Shown: piece by piece, positions 35,135-48,066 of the stretch
Position numbering within the stretch: the stretch's first letter is position 1
Layout: every line of letters starts with the position of its first letter
Assembly: GCA_029339505.1 (NCBI GenBank)
Contig: JAQISU010000249.1
Location: 248,001-312,000 of the forward strand
Direction of reading: 5' to 3'
DNA from: Unio delphinus
Taxonomy: Eukaryota; Mollusca; Bivalvia; Unionida; Unionidae
DNA length: 64,000 bases
Translations under genes and position numbers: made by a program
The notes under the pieces: model-generated
Databases searched by the model: none
What the model was told of the DNA's origin: nothing
What the model saw: the letters and a program-made list of their open reading frames with translations, nothing else

Positions 35135-35402
35135 ACAATCAGTGATGGGATACCTCTTCACTAATGTATCTGTCAATCAGTGATGGATACCTCTTCACTA
35201 ATGTATCTGTCAATCAGTGATGGATGCCTCTTCAATAATGTATCTGTCAATCAGTGATGGATACCTCTTGACTAATGTATCTGTCAATCAATGATGGATA
35301 CCTCTTGACTAATGTATCTGTCAATCAATGATGGATACCTCTTCACTAATGTATCTGTCAATCAGTGATGGATACCTCTTCACTAATGTATCTGTCAATA
35401 GA
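35135..35402. repeat. 37-bp minisatellite, seven units
   Basis: TCAATCAGTGATGGATACCT followed by CTTCACTAATGTATCTG, near-identical. Unrelated in sequence to the other 37-bp array at 29992. Confidence 0.97.
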
Positions 35403-35479
35403 TCTGGAGAATCACCAATCAAACTTTACGATTACCATTTCAGATTGCCAATTATTCTAGATCTGGAGAATCATCAATC

Positions 35480-36520
35480 TTAGCAAATTTGGGCTGGGAA
35501 CTTCCTTCCTTGGGCTTGACTGGAACTTATAACATCAGACTCTGGGATCCATGGCAACATTGGTAACTGAGACAGAACAGGCTGAGGCATGTAGGGAATA
35601 TAATTTAAAGTGAGAGCTGCGCAAGGAAGACCAGCTTTGGCTGGGTTGATTTTGGCCCTACTCCAGCTGGATAAGATGCTTTGATTCACTGATCCTAAAT
35701 CTTCAACATGGTCCAAAGCTTTCTGTATATCTTCTTCATGGTCTTGAATCTACAGTCAAGCAAGGTCTCAATCAGCAGAAAGTTGTGAATTTCTTCTTGT
35801 ACCTTGATTCCAAGTTTACATTTTATTACTGTTTGATCTTTCAATCTTGATTTTGTCACTCTCAAGGTCAGTGAGTAACTTGGCCCTGAATATTGTGAGA
35901 AAGGGCAGGATCAGTCCAATCGTGAGGAGCATTTATTGACATGAAGCATTGACTGAATGCTCTTTTCAAGCCTTTCAGAAAACAAAATCTGCTATACAAA
36001 ATTGCCATCACTTTCATCAAAAAGCCAGAGTCAAGCCTCCCTCTTCAAACGCGGGTCAAGTACGGCTGCTTTGCTTCCAGATTTTTATTGAATATATCTC
36101 ACCCAAATGTCAAATTTTGAGTTCCACCAGGCTTCATAATCAAAAATTAATTGTACTTAGCTATATTCACAGATATTTAGAACATGAGAATCTTGTAGTA
36201 GTGTACAGCTGCATTTACCTTGGATACCAGGGCATGGAGCTCTGGAACTGGTGCAGCATTGCCACATTTATCCAAGGAAGCTGTCATTGCAAGATTGGGT
36301 GTATAGGAAGCATCCCCAACCACCTCAGGACATAAGTGGTGCCAGGCCTTTGAAAGAAGCTATGACGACAAGCTTCCACTTAGCATGTATGTCTCCATAG
36401 GGCTGTATCAATATTTTCACCTGTAGGGGAATAGTCACCAAGGTCATGGAATCACCAAGGTCATGGGTTAGTAGGTTTTTGAATGTCATCTCCCGTTCCG
36501 TGGTAATGTAATGACCATCC
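35480..36520 (-). pseudogene. Degraded coding-like segment, unidentified
   Basis: The minus strand carries several protein-like stretches broken by stops and frame changes. At 35480-35730 it reads QDHEEDIQKALDHVEDLGSV and IPYMPQPVLSQLPMLPWIP; at about 36200-36340, DASYTPNLAMTASLDKCG and VPELHALVSKV; other blocks are in different frames. GC content is raised relative to the flanks. One donor-like site (CCAAG|GTAAATG) lies at 36218. It is most simply a decayed retroposed gene or transposon. I could not name the parent family. Confidence 0.35.
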
Positions 36521-36878
36521 AAAAGTCAAATGAAATCCAATATTTAAATAATCATGGTTTGAGAAGTGAAATTCAAAAGTCTCCAACGCCAACTGCGAAA
36601 TTAAAGTCCTAACCTTACACTTGAAAAAGCAGAGTTTCAGTGAACTAAATGTCCAATGGAAGTTTATATATGGGATCATATGTGTGTAACACAAGTTTAA
36701 ATGAATCCTGCTTTACAGTTAATAGTGGGTGGCAGTTCATAACTAAATATTAAAAGATAGCTTTATTGAGTTGAGAAGCTTTCTCTTAGTTAAAAACTAT
36801 TGTTTGTGACTGCTTTATAAATTGACTGATTTCTGCATGCAGTTTCACTTTTCAGCATACTGTACTAGTTTCAGTAGA

Positions 36879-36990
36879 ATGTTTCCTGGAGAGATGATTG
36901 ATCTGTGAAGTGATGCTTCCTGGAGAGATGAGTGATCAGTGAAGTGATGTTTCCTGGAGAGATGAGTGATCAGTGAAGTGATGTTTCCTG
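36879..36990. repeat. 34-bp tandem repeat, three units
   Basis: ATGTTTCCTGGAGAGATGAG followed by TGATCAGTGAAGTG. Confidence 0.95.
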
Positions 36991-37540
36991 TATACCAATA
37001 TTCAGTTTTACTGCTCTGACAAATAAATTTGTCCAGTTTTTCTAGAGTAAAAATTATAACAAACGTTAATCTTTCCTTTCCCAGAAATTGTAAAATTAGT
37101 CTTCGACCATGATGAGCACTCAAAAATTTTGTTGATATACCAGTACAATAAATGTAATTTCATATTTCTACCAGCTTGACAGTTACACAACACAATACAG
37201 TACACAAGTTTGATTTGGAAACTTTGTTTTGGAAATGTAATTAATGTAAGTGACCTTGCTGAATCTTGCATATTGACAGGATAGTTGTTAAAAAGCAAAG
37301 TGCTAACAGAAAAATCTGCAGTCTTCTGAAATTGGACATTTGAATGCTAATACACAGACACCTGTTGATTATGCTCAATGGATAAAGATTCTTTTTAAAG
37401 GTTTGTTCTTGGAATATAAAAAAAACTTTTTGGTTTTATTGGTAAAATTCAAGAAACGGAAAACAGTTTCAACTTCAACTGTGAAAATTTCAGCTTGGAA
37501 TTGAAAAATCTGTCAAGATATCAAGTTGAAACCAAGTTAA

Positions 37541-38070
37541 CAAATAGCTATTGGAACAATAGTAGCACCATTTTCAAATAGCTATTGTAACAATACTAGC
37601 ACCATTTTCAAATAGCTACTGGAACAACAGTAGCACCATTTTCATTTAAGGACCAACCATACATCAGTAAAGTCTTTTAATGTAGACCCCATGTCAATGA
37701 AGCCATTATGATTAAAGAAACAGTGGTAAGATTTTAAAGATGGCCACCATGGCAACCACATCCATCGTCTGATGCACCATTTTCTTTTATGACTGACCAG
37801 ACATCATCAGAAATCTTTAAGTGAAATCCTCATGTCAATTAAAAAAATCCATTCAGGAGTAGTAACAATAAGAAAATCTCCAAGATGGATGCTATGGTGC
37901 AAAAACTGAGTGCACCATTTTCTTTTAGGATCAACTAGACCCTGCGGTGATTGTGTATGTAAAGTTTCTTGGAAATCCTCCTGATGCTTTAGGTGGAGTA
38001 TTAAAAGTGCTAACTCAAGCTGTTTGTATGCTGGACATCAGACAAATCGTCATCAAGATGGCCGTCATCT
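37541..38070. repeat. Dispersed repeat copy with 35-bp inner array
   Basis: A 35-bp array (CAAATAGCTATTGGAACAAT, AGTAGCACCATTTT) at 37541-37645 runs into GATGGCCACCATGGCAACCA, ACCATTTTCTTTTAGGA and GACATCATCAGAAATC. These are members of the 8925-9965 family. Confidence 0.65.
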
Positions 38071-38361
38071 CTATGACCAAAACAGCAACCTGTTGTAGAA
38101 TATTGTAGCTTTACTATATGATATTACATAATGATATGTAAAATGTCTTTTAAAAAAAAGTAATATCAACCATAAAAGAATCCTATATGCATTGTCTTGC
38201 TTGTTTTAAAAGTACAGTAACCTCTGACCTTAGTCTTCCTAACTGAGGCTGCAGAAGGAGCCAAGAACTTTTTTTAATGAGAAATGGTAAAAGAATAGAC
38301 CTTAGGTTGTAGTATGAATGACATCACTCATAGTAATTTAAGGGCAGTGCTGCTTGATTCA

Positions 38362-38581
38362 TACCATATATACTCACTTATAAGTTTAGCCCAACTGCAA
38401 CAATAAAGATCCAGATGTGCTATAACATAATGAACCTGTAGATCTGGGTCTATGCTGTTTGTTCTACTGATTATTCCTAACAAACTGCACAGACCCAGCT
38501 CTGATGGTGCAAAATGCAATGGTAGATCTGGGACATCACAGTTTGCATTTGGACACATCCCCTCAGTGAGTACGTACTGTA
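38362..38581. mobile_element. Fold-back MITE, copy C
   Basis: Starts TACCATATATACTCACTTAT and ends CAGTGAGTACGTACTGTA. Internal arms carry AGATCCAGATGTGC/CAGACCCAGCTCTG and GTAGATCTGGGTC. The 220-bp length and inverted ends match copies E and F. TA at each end could be the target dinucleotide. Confidence 0.8.
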
Positions 38582-38911
38582 ATAACTTAACAGCCTTGTG
38601 TGGTCTTTAGAATGACTTCAATGGGTCATTCTGGGTCATACACCAAATTATATGTCGATAATTTGACTGTACTGTCATTTTTAATCCAAATAAATTCCTC
38701 AACCTGGGACATCCAGTCATGGTGTATGTAATCCAATTGCACCCAATGAAGGGTCATCAATAATGTGTGCTTGTTTGAAAAGCAATACTTTCCTTTAAGC
38801 ATATCGGCAAATACAAAATCTCTTTAGTCGCCTGTGCATTAGGTAAGGCCATATATGCTACGAAACAAGTCCAACATTGAAAGCTTACATCGGCAAACCC
38901 AATAAATAACA

Positions 38912-39083
38912 TGATAGCTATGTCCATGCCTATGTCAAATTATGATGGGATTGATTTCTTTACAGGTCAATATTAAATATTAAAAAAGTTCATCTATGAT
39001 AGCTATGTCCATGCTTATGTCAAATTATGATGGGATTGATTTCTTTACAGGTCAATATCAAATATTAAAAAAGTTCATCTATG
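38912..39083. repeat. 84-bp direct duplication
   Basis: Two adjacent copies beginning ATGATAGCTATGTCCATGCC, differing at two or three bases. Confidence 0.96.
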
Positions 39084-39786
39084 ATGGAATTTTCAGTACT
39101 TTGGTGGATCAAAATTCAAGACGTGTATTTATGTACTTGACTGCATGAATTCCACTTGGTTGTGCATCGTTTATTCAAAAATGGATCCATCATATATAAC
39201 ATTTAAACAAACACCAACAGTGAGTTTTTTTTATATTTTATTATAACTCTTTACCCATCTCAGAATGGTGAGAAAGCATACATAAACAAACATGCAGCTT
39301 GTATTATGGTGTCTTTTCTTTACCAATCTACCCATAGTTTAGCTGGTACAATGTCAGACTCTAATGCCAGGCTTATGCATTTAATACACCTGCCTTGGTG
39401 TGTCTGTAAGAAAGGTATCCAGCTCCCATTTCCTCATCATGATATAGACAATAATCTGTTAAAAGTGAAATTTACAACCCACAGAAAACTATACCATCAC
39501 TATGTTTGTTATTTCTTTTAAGAATCCACATTGTCTGTTGTTTCTGAACAAACCTGTTTTCAATTGTCAAAATAATGGATGTCAAATATTGAAAATTTAC
39601 ATATCAGGCCACATCAGTTTTATGAACAACAGTCTTTGGCAATACCATCACAGTTTAATGAATTCATATTCATATCTTATTGAAATGGTAGTACACTTTC
39701 CAAATTGTCCAAGTTTTGTTGCCAGGTACAGTTACAATTTCTTGAATAATTAACTGAAATGGTTCAGTTTGCTTTAAAAGTATTTG

Positions 39787-40010
39787 CTATGTGTACTCAC
39801 GTACAAGACAATTCAACTTCAAACTGCACAAAACCAGATCTGTCATTGCATACTGCACCTGCAGATCAGGGTCTGCACAGTTTGTTTAAAGTAATCAGTA
39901 GAACTAAACAGCATAAACTCTGATCAGCAGATGCATTATGAAATGACAGATCAGGGTCTATGTTTTTTTGCAGTTTGACTTGACTTATAAGTGAGTACAT
40001 ATACTCAATA
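39787..40010. mobile_element. Fold-back MITE, copy D
   Basis: Left arm TGTACTCACGTACAAG...CAAACTGCAC and right arm TTTGCAGTTTGACTTGACTT with ATAAGTGAGTACATATACTC are inverted. Inside are several AGATCAGGGTCT phrases in both orientations. Confidence 0.78.
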
Positions 40011-40094
40011 TGAAAATGCACCAAAATAAAAACAACAAAAAATATGATCTGCCATAACATAACACAATGACAGATCGATGTCAGCTGTTGGCAG

Positions 40095-40160
40095 AGTCTC
40101 GGTACCTCAGCTCAGAGGGTTCAGCTTATAAGGTTGTGGGCTCATGCCAACCTGGATTGG
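40095..40160 (+). repeat. tRNA-like SINE head, tentative
   Basis: GGTACCTCAGCTCAGAGGGT resembles an A box and GGTTGTGGGCTCATGCC a B box about 30 bases on. The downstream body is not like the other SINE. Confidence 0.35.
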
Positions 40161-40364
40161 CTGGCGCAATATGGACATGCGAGAGACACATAGGTAGCTA
40201 TCATTTATTCGGCATGTTATATTTAAATAAGTGCCGACAGTTACCATTAAAGAGCAAGCAAACAATTCGCTCAGCTGTTGTACTAAAATCATCAGTAGAA
40301 AAAACAGCATTGATACTGATCTTCTGGTATGTTAATGTGATGGTACATCTAGGTTTATTGTGCT

Positions 40365-41932
40365 CACAAACTGATGTATGTTTTATACAGACTGCTACAA
40401 ATGTATGCTTTATACAGACTGCTACAGATGTATGTTTTATACAGACTACTACTGATTTATGTTTTATACAGACTGCTACTGATGTATGTTTTATGCAGAC
40501 TACTACTGATATATGTTTTATATAGACTGCTACTGAGGTATGTTTTATACAGACTGCTACAAATGTAGGTTTTATACAGACTGCTACAAATGTATGCTTT
40601 ATACAGACTGCTACTGATGTATGTTTTATACAGACTACTACTGATTTATGTTTTATACAGACTGCTACTGATGTATGTTTTATGCAGACTACTACTGATA
40701 TATGTTTTATATAGACTGCTACTGAGGTATGTTTTATACAGACTGCTACAAATGTAGGTTTTATACAGACTGCTACAAATGTAGGTTTTATACAGACTGC
40801 TACAAATGTATGTTTTATACAGACTGCTACAAATGTAAGTTTTATACAGACTGCTACAAATGTAGGTTTTATACAGACTGCTACAAATTTATGTTTTATA
40901 CAGACTGCTACAGATGTATGTTTTATTCAGACTGCTACTGTTGTATGTTTTATACAGACTGCTACAAATGTATGTTTTATACAGACTGCTACTGTTGTAT
41001 GTTTTATACAGACTACTACTGTTGTATGTTTTATATAGACTGCTACAGATGTATGTTTTATACAGACTGCTACAAATGTATGTTTTATACAGACTGCTAC
41101 AGATGTATGTTTTATACAGACTGCTACTGTTGTATGTTTTATACAGACTGCTACAAATGTATGTTTTATACAGAGTGCTACAGATGTATGTTTTATACAG
41201 ACTGCTAATGATTTATGTTTTATACAGACTGCTACTGTTGTATGTTTTATACAGACTGCTACTGATGTATGTTTTATACAGAGTGTTACTGATGTATGTT
41301 TTATACAGGCTGCTACTGATTCTCATACAGATGGCTTCTCATGTACGTTTTATAGACTGCTACAGATGTATGTTTTATACAGACTGCTACTGTTGTATGT
41401 TTTATACAGACTGCTACTGATGTATGTTTTATACAGAGTGTTACTGTTGTATGTTTTATACAGACTACTACTGATGTATGTTTTATATAGACTGCTACTG
41501 TTGTATGTTTTATACAGACTACTACTGATGTATGTTTTATATAGACTGCTACTGATGTATGTTTTATACAGAGTGTTACTGTTGTATGTTTTATACAGAC
41601 TGCTACTGATGTATGTTTTATACAGACTGCTACTGATGTATGTTTTGTACAGACTACTACTGATGTATGTTTTATACAGACTGCTACAGATGTATGTTTT
41701 ATACAGACTGCTACTGTTGTATGTTTTATACAGACTACTACTGATTTATGTTTTATACAGACTGCTACTGATGTATGTTTTATACAGACTACTACTGATG
41801 TATGTTTTATACAGACTACTACTGATATATGTTTTATATAGACTGCTACTGAGGTATGTTTTATGCAGACTGCTACTTATGTATGTTTTATAGAGACTAC
41901 TACTGATGTATGTTTTATACAATGTGCTACTA
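40365..41932. repeat. 27-bp minisatellite, about 58 units, 1.57 kb
   Basis: Units of TGTATGTTTTATACAGACTG plus CTACTGA with variants at a few fixed positions (ACAGA/ACTGA/CTGTT, TATAT, AGAGTG). A 189-bp (7-unit) block at 40402-40590 is repeated at 40591 onward. The 9-codon period opens frames of 150-175 codons in several phases, including Tyr/Leu-rich (MYVLYRLLL) and Cys-rich (CMFYTDCY) versions. No acceptor, start context or second conserved feature supports translation. Confidence 0.97.
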
Positions 41933-42764
41933 AAGTACATTTTGAAGTATGATAAAATATGGCATACAAGGGGATTACACCTCTTAATTGCCTGTCTGCA
42001 AGAAAGAAAACAAAATCACAATAATAAATAGACATAAAAACTTATATAATGAAGATATATATAGACCTCTGTCCATGACAAATTCAAACTTAGCGAGATT
42101 ACCCACACTTTGATGATGAAATTTTCAACCAAATAAAATTGTATTATTTTTATTTGAAACCTCAATGTCATTGATTAATCTTAAGTGAGCTGTCACCATT
42201 GACGACAAATGGGTTGTTCAATGAACTAAGCTCTTGACATACAAACTTTACTAACTTGTTAAATCCTGTATATACATATGGAATTATAAAGTCCTATCCC
42301 TTAAGAACCAAAGAGTTTCAGTATGTACTTGTTCACACCAATGAAGAAACTCATGCAGAAAACTTTGGTAGGAAGAGTGACAAGAACAGATTTAGTCACA
42401 TCAAGTTTTTTTTTTTCATCTGTGAAATTCTCTGTAACACAATTTCTTTTAGAAAAAAAATGAAAAGAAACAATGATAATGAAATCAGTGGGAAAAAATG
42501 AGGGTATTTAACAGGTGTTGATAATTATTCATATAGTGTCTCTTATTTATTTATGATGACTTATTATTTTTTCATGTTTATAACTGTTCTGCATTTCAAA
42601 ATATGAATACTGCAAAACACTGATGGTCCAGAATATTAGCTCATTTGGACTACTGTCTTATTCCCAAAAATTGTTACAATGTACCCATATCCGTAAATGA
42701 AACTAATTTATCAATCATGATATCACAGCTAAAAGATCCAGACACTAACACAGCTGAATATGAT

Positions 42765-42935
42765 TTTACACAAGCAAAATCAAGTATAATCTCAAATAAA
42801 CATAATCATATATAATCTCACAAGCAAAATCAAGTATAATCTCACTCAAACACAATCATATATACCAGTAATCTCACAAACAAAATCAAGTATAATCTCA
42901 CACAAACACTATCAAATATAATCTTTGTAACACAA
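42765..42935. repeat. Degenerate 55-60 bp tandem repeat, about three units
   Basis: CAAAATCAAGTATAATCTCA and ACACAATCATATATA alternate. Confidence 0.85.
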
Positions 42936-43645
42936 TGAAATTAAATCTCACACAAATTAATTATAAGTTTAATGATATTATGAATGACTAAATAACCTTT
43001 CTTAAAGAAAAAAAAATAATGTAATTAGTAGAGAGGGAGGGTATGAGGTGATTACAAGAGAGAAAGTTTATTTTTACACCTGTCACTAAGGTCCAGTATG
43101 AATACAATTAATCTCTTTGTACAGAAATCCCGAGGTAATCAAGCATGATTAAAATATCCCTAATGGTCTAAATAAAATCATTTTTTAGTTCAAGCCCATC
43201 TAATTAACTGTCATTTAAATATCTGCTTGACTTAGTGGGTGATAAAAGTTAAACACCTACCAACAGAGGTGTCAACAGAATTCATATCAGCTAAGTTTAC
43301 CTTGATTAAAGTCCTCTGACACTTGTGTACTTAAGACTATTCATAAAATTACCATTATGAATACTGACCAGATTTTAGGATAGGTTTAAAGTGTAAACAA
43401 AAAATAAGAATAACATCCTTGTAAGCCTGCACACAACAACAAAGTAAACCAGGCACCTTAATCTACTTCAATCCTTTTCACCTGAAGTTTATTTTCTCAA
43501 TAAATACTACAAAGGCAGATGTTCAAAGAAAAGTTTTGATGATTATTTTTAAAACAATCCAGCTTGATTATGCTGGAAAATATAGTTAATCCCAAATGTC
43601 ACACCTAACCACCACTCATACCAGTCACCATACTACAAATATTTT

Positions 43646-43889
43646 AGGGCCCCGAGTGGCCAAATGGTTTAACGCGCTCTCCGTTATGGATCACTGCCAT
43701 CTCACCGCTGTCTGAATGGGTTCGTGTCTCAGATTCGGCCAGTGTGGGTATGTGAGAAAACTTGCCAGTAGCTTCTCATGGGTCAGTGGTTATTTCTGGG
43801 GTTTTCCCGGGTTCTTCCTCCACCATTAATACTGACCAGTCTATCTTGTGCTGAAAAATGGTATTAAATCCTACAACAACAACAACAAA
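43646..43889 (+). mobile_element. tRNA-derived SINE copy
   Basis: GGGCCCCGAGTGGCCAAATGG head, GGGTTCGTGTC B-box-like, AAACTTGCCAGTAGCTTCTC body and CAACAACAACAACAAA tail. Same family as 2909-3166. Confidence 0.88.
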
Positions 43890-45020
43890 CATCATCCAGT
43901 TGACCATTTATCTAGATAAAATTTATATTCCATGATGGGTCTAGATAATCAATATTTTACTTTATCTCAATATGGCTGTCATTAGATAGGCCATCAGGAA
44001 GTAGTATGGGTGACTGGATAGGCCATCAATATGGGTGATAATATTTTCCATCCTTATTTTTTTAAAATTCTGACACCAGGACACTCACTTTATGTTATAC
44101 CCTTTACATGAAATATCATCATGACAACTGAAACTATGATCATGACCTGACATGATAAATCCCTAAGACCCCATCCCTCTCCACCCCCTCTCTTGTCATG
44201 ACCCAGAGGTCAACACCAAAATTCCTTTAAATATCTTGTGTGTCTGCCTGCAACAAATGCACATGTAAAGTTTGGTTTAAGAAGGTTAATCATGTCAAAG
44301 CATATGTGATCTCAGTTTTTGTATATTTGACCTAAATTGTAATATTGAAATCACATAAATTATACCCATCTCATACTGATGGTTGTATGGTAACATGGAA
44401 AACCTATGGACCAAGCCTTGCAAATTTCAGATGGTTAGATTTTGTGAGTGTACATTTTTATTATTTAAAGTGGAGAACTTGCTCACACATAATGGAGAGC
44501 TCATGCAAATTGCAGAAAGCAAACAGCAGAAACATTTCTTCTGATCGACTCTCTCAAGTTTGCAAAATTGAGGTTCAAGATTATGGAAAAACTCCACTTT
44601 ATGGCCCTGATAGCTAACCTTATATTAACTTGACACTAATGGGTTTCTATAGGCATCGACATAAAGCAACTTTATCCAATTACTTGCTTTGAAGAGAAAT
44701 GTAATGCATGTGACTGAATCAATTTACTTACAGACAAAAAATTTGTCTAAATGTCTGCACAAAAGATTTCTGTGAAAAGTAGATCATGCCATGCATGTAT
44801 CAAAATGTCTTCACCAACATTTGCAAAGAATAACACCAATGGCAGAACAGGAAATGCCAGAAAGAAAATAAAATGTCTCACAAATTCAACTGATTTAACA
44901 AAATTCTCCAAACTCAAACAAAGCAATTGCTGTTTAGTACATCAAAATGGCCTCTGACTTCCCCTGTACAGCCCACAAAATGAGCTTCAACATCCATTTC
45001 AGTAACACTGCAGAGATTTA

Positions 45021-45110
45021 GTGGGGGGGGGGGGAATCTGCAGTGGCTAAGTGGTTATTGTGCTGGACCAGCAAATCTGGATTTACAGTTAAAATCCTGA
45101 CAAAATCAGT
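45021..45110 (+). repeat. G-run plus tRNA-like head
   Basis: Twelve G residues, then AGTGGCTAAGTGGTTATTGT (A-box-like) and a weak GGTTAAAATCC-like B box eroded to CAGTTAAAATCC. It precedes text (GGTTACCATGGCATGTGTCT) related to the 51-bp array, which may have grown from this element's body. Confidence 0.45.
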
Positions 45111-45289
45111 CCATGTTTGTTACTATGGAACATGATTTTTTGCATGTCCTGCCCAAAATCATCTCAGGCTGGTTACCATGGCATGTGTCTTTAGGTAAGT
45201 CCTGCAGCAAACCATCCCAGATTTGTCACCGTGGCATGTGTCACCAGACAAATCCATCTTAAACCAGCACATGATGGCTATCATGGCAT

Positions 45290-45955
45290 ATATTTCTGGG
45301 CAAATCTTGCCTAGAACAACTCAGGTTAGCTACCACAGCATGTATCTCTGAGAAATCCTGCCCAAGCCAGTCCAGGTTAACTACCACAGCATGTATCTCT
45401 GAGAAATCCTGCCCAAGCCAGTCCAGGTTAACTACCACATCATGTATCTCTGAGAAATCCTGCCCAAACCAGTCCAGGTTAACTACCACAGCATGTATCT
45501 CTGAGAAATCCTGCCCAAGCCAGTCCAGGTTAACTACCACAGCAGGTATCTCTGAGAAATCCTGCCCAAGCCAGTCCAGGTTTGCTACCACAGCATGTAT
45601 CTCTGAGAAATCCTGCCCAAGCCAGTCCAGGTTAACTACCACAGCATGTATCTCTGAGAAATCCTGCCCAAGCCAGTCCAGGTTAACTACCACATCATGT
45701 ATCTCTGAGAAATCCTGCCCAAGCCAGTCCAGGTTAGCTACCACAGCATGTATCTCTGAAAAATTCCTGCCTAAGCCAGTCCAGGTTAACTACTACATCA
45801 TGTATCTCTGAGAAATCCTGCCCAAGCCAGTCCAGGGTTAGCTACCACAGCATGTATCTCTGAGAAATCCTGCCCAAACCAGTCCAGGTTAACTACCACA
45901 GCATGTATCTCTGAAATCCTGCCCAACCCAAGACAGTCCAGGTTTGCTACCATTA
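45290..45955. repeat. 51-bp minisatellite, 13 units
   Basis: ACCACAGCATGTATCTCTGA, GAAATCCTGCCCAAGCCAGT and CCAGGTTAACT form the unit. The 17-codon period opens a 161-codon minus-strand frame (VVVNLDWLGQDFSEIHA repeats), broken at the left by a single-base change. It grades into unrepeated similar text at 45120-45290, so it looks like amplified dispersed repeat, not a gene. Confidence 0.97.
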
Positions 45956-46074
45956 GACTGTCTCTGGGAAGGCACTTTAGTCACAGTGCCCTGACATTAA
46001 ATGTTCTTTCAACTGCTGATGTGCCATTAAAAGATAATCAATAAATACTATTGGTGGTCTGCCCATTATCTTTG

Positions 46075-46771
46075 TGAAAGAAACATGTACTATGAGACAA
46101 AGGATCTCTTTTGGACAAATTTTACATGTACAATGAGACAAAGGATCTTTGGGACAAATTTTACATGTACAATGAGACAAAGGATCTCTTTGGGACAAAT
46201 TTTACATGTACAATGAGACAAAGGATCTTTTTTGGACAAATTTTACATGTACAATGAGACAAAGGATCTGTTTTGGACAAATTTTACATGTACTATGAGA
46301 CAAAGGATCTCTTTTGGGCAAATTTTACATGTACAATGAGACAAAGGATCTCTTTTGGACAAATTTTACATGTACAATGAGACAAAGGATCTCTTTTGGA
46401 CAAATTTTACATGTACTATGAGACAAAGGATCTCTTCTGGACAAATTTTACATGTACTATGAGACAAAGGATCTCTTTTGGACAAATTTTACATGTACAA
46501 TGAGACAAAGGATCTCTTTTGGCCAAATTTTACATGTACTATGAGACAAAGGATCTCTTTTGGACAAATTTTACATGTACTATGAGACAAAGGATCTCTA
46601 ATTTTACATGTACAATGAGACAAAGGATCTCTTTGGACAAATTTTACATGTACTATGAGACAAAGGATCTCTTTTGGACAAATTTTACATGTACTATGAG
46701 ACAAAGGATCTCTTTTGGACAAATTTTACATGTACAATGAGACAAAGGATCTCTTCTGGACAAATACTTAT
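46075..46771. repeat. 41-bp minisatellite, 17 units
   Basis: ACATGTACAATGAGACAAAG followed by GATCTCTTTTGGACAAATTTT. One unit is short (46598-46611). It begins about 120 bases from the end of the 51-bp array. Confidence 0.97.
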
Positions 46772-47200
46772 GTCTGTTTTCCTATCTTATGATGAAGATT
46801 TTACTAACAATGTGATGACATGTCATTTTCAATGTATACATATATACATTTGAATCTAAAGACAACAAAAGGTCAAGAACATATTGATTACTTGACCTAA
46901 ACATGTCAGGAAGACTTTCAAAGCTTTTATCTGATAGCACAAATTGTCATGTCTTCCTGATATCGCAGGGTAGAAAACTAACAAGCCCACCACTGACTAT
47001 GATGAAGAATAAAGATGATAACCAACTGTGTAAAATAAACAGAATAAACTTCACAAACATTTAGAAAAATACAACAAATTCATTTGTTCTGGCGGTCTTA
47101 GGAAAACAAAGGACATTTTCATCATCACTTATATTTGTGGATTCAGAAAAGAGTTTTATTATTTCAAGTGAGGCATCTTTACAATAATAACAATCATCTA

Positions 47201-47202
47201 TT

Positions 47203-47251
<49 letters not shown>

Positions 47252-47252
47252 A
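47201..47252. repeat. TAG/GTA microsatellite
   Basis: About 16 uninterrupted TAG units. Confidence 0.98.
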
Positions 47253-47454
47253 GCAGCAGTGCTAGTGACAGTCATGAAAGCAGTAATTAATAATTAGATG
47301 TCTAAGAAATATTTTAATAATTTTAAAATAGTTCAAAATAATATCCGTGTTATCTTCTGAATATTTTCATGTCAATTTTTACCCTGTAAACAAAACTTTT
47401 GAATAAACTCATTCATAAAATTACTACTTTTGTTTTTAGTTTTTTTAATTAAAA

Positions 47455-47765
47455 ATATGGCTTCAGAATAAAAGTTCATAATGCAATACCTATACAGTAA
47501 AATATGGTTTCAGAATAAAAGTTCACAATGTAATAACTATACAGTAAAATATGGCTTCAGTATCAAAGTTAATAATGTATTGAATGAAGCTTATTATCAA
47601 TGTTTTTTCTTTTCTTTTCTTTTCTTTTTTATTGCATGTGCAATAATATACTCTGCATATAATATGCATATAATAGTGGGTCACAAGGATGATTAGTTCC
47701 ATACAACTATTTGTGTCACCCTCTTTATAAAAAGTCCTCATTATTATTATTATTATTATTATTGA
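47455..47765. repeat. Cluster of short repeats
   Basis: Three copies of a roughly 50-bp unit (CAGTAAAATATGGCTTCAGA), a TTTTC run at 47606-47630 and an ATT run at 47739-47763. Confidence 0.85.
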
Positions 47766-47865
47766 TATTATTATTAATGAGGTTATACAATAAAATATTG
47801 CTTCAATATCTCACAATGTAATATGTGTATGCAGTAAGATACAGTTTTCATAATTTAGAAGTACC

Positions 47866-48066
47866 CATCAGATACATTTTTTCACCAAATACACTATTTC
47901 ACCAGATACATTTTCCCACCAGACACATTTTCCCATCAAATACACTATTCCACCAAATACACAATTCCACCAGATACATTTTTCCACCCGATACATTTTT
48001 CCACCAAATACACTATTCAACAAATACACCATTTCACCAAATACACTATTCCACCAAATACATTAT
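47866..48066. repeat. Degenerate 15-17 bp array
   Basis: CACCAAATACACTATT and CACCAGATACATTTTT units alternate about a dozen times. Confidence 0.9.

Noticed and set aside
40729..41893. Open frames of 150-175 codons (MYVLYRLLL and CMFYTDCY repeats)
   Set aside because: They are by-products of a 27-bp minisatellite, open in several phases at once, and lie inside an intron on the opposite strand to the host gene.
45259..45744. 161-codon minus-strand frame of 17-residue repeats
   Set aside because: Result of a 51-bp array; the neighbouring single-copy version of the same sequence is not open and there are no splice or start signals.
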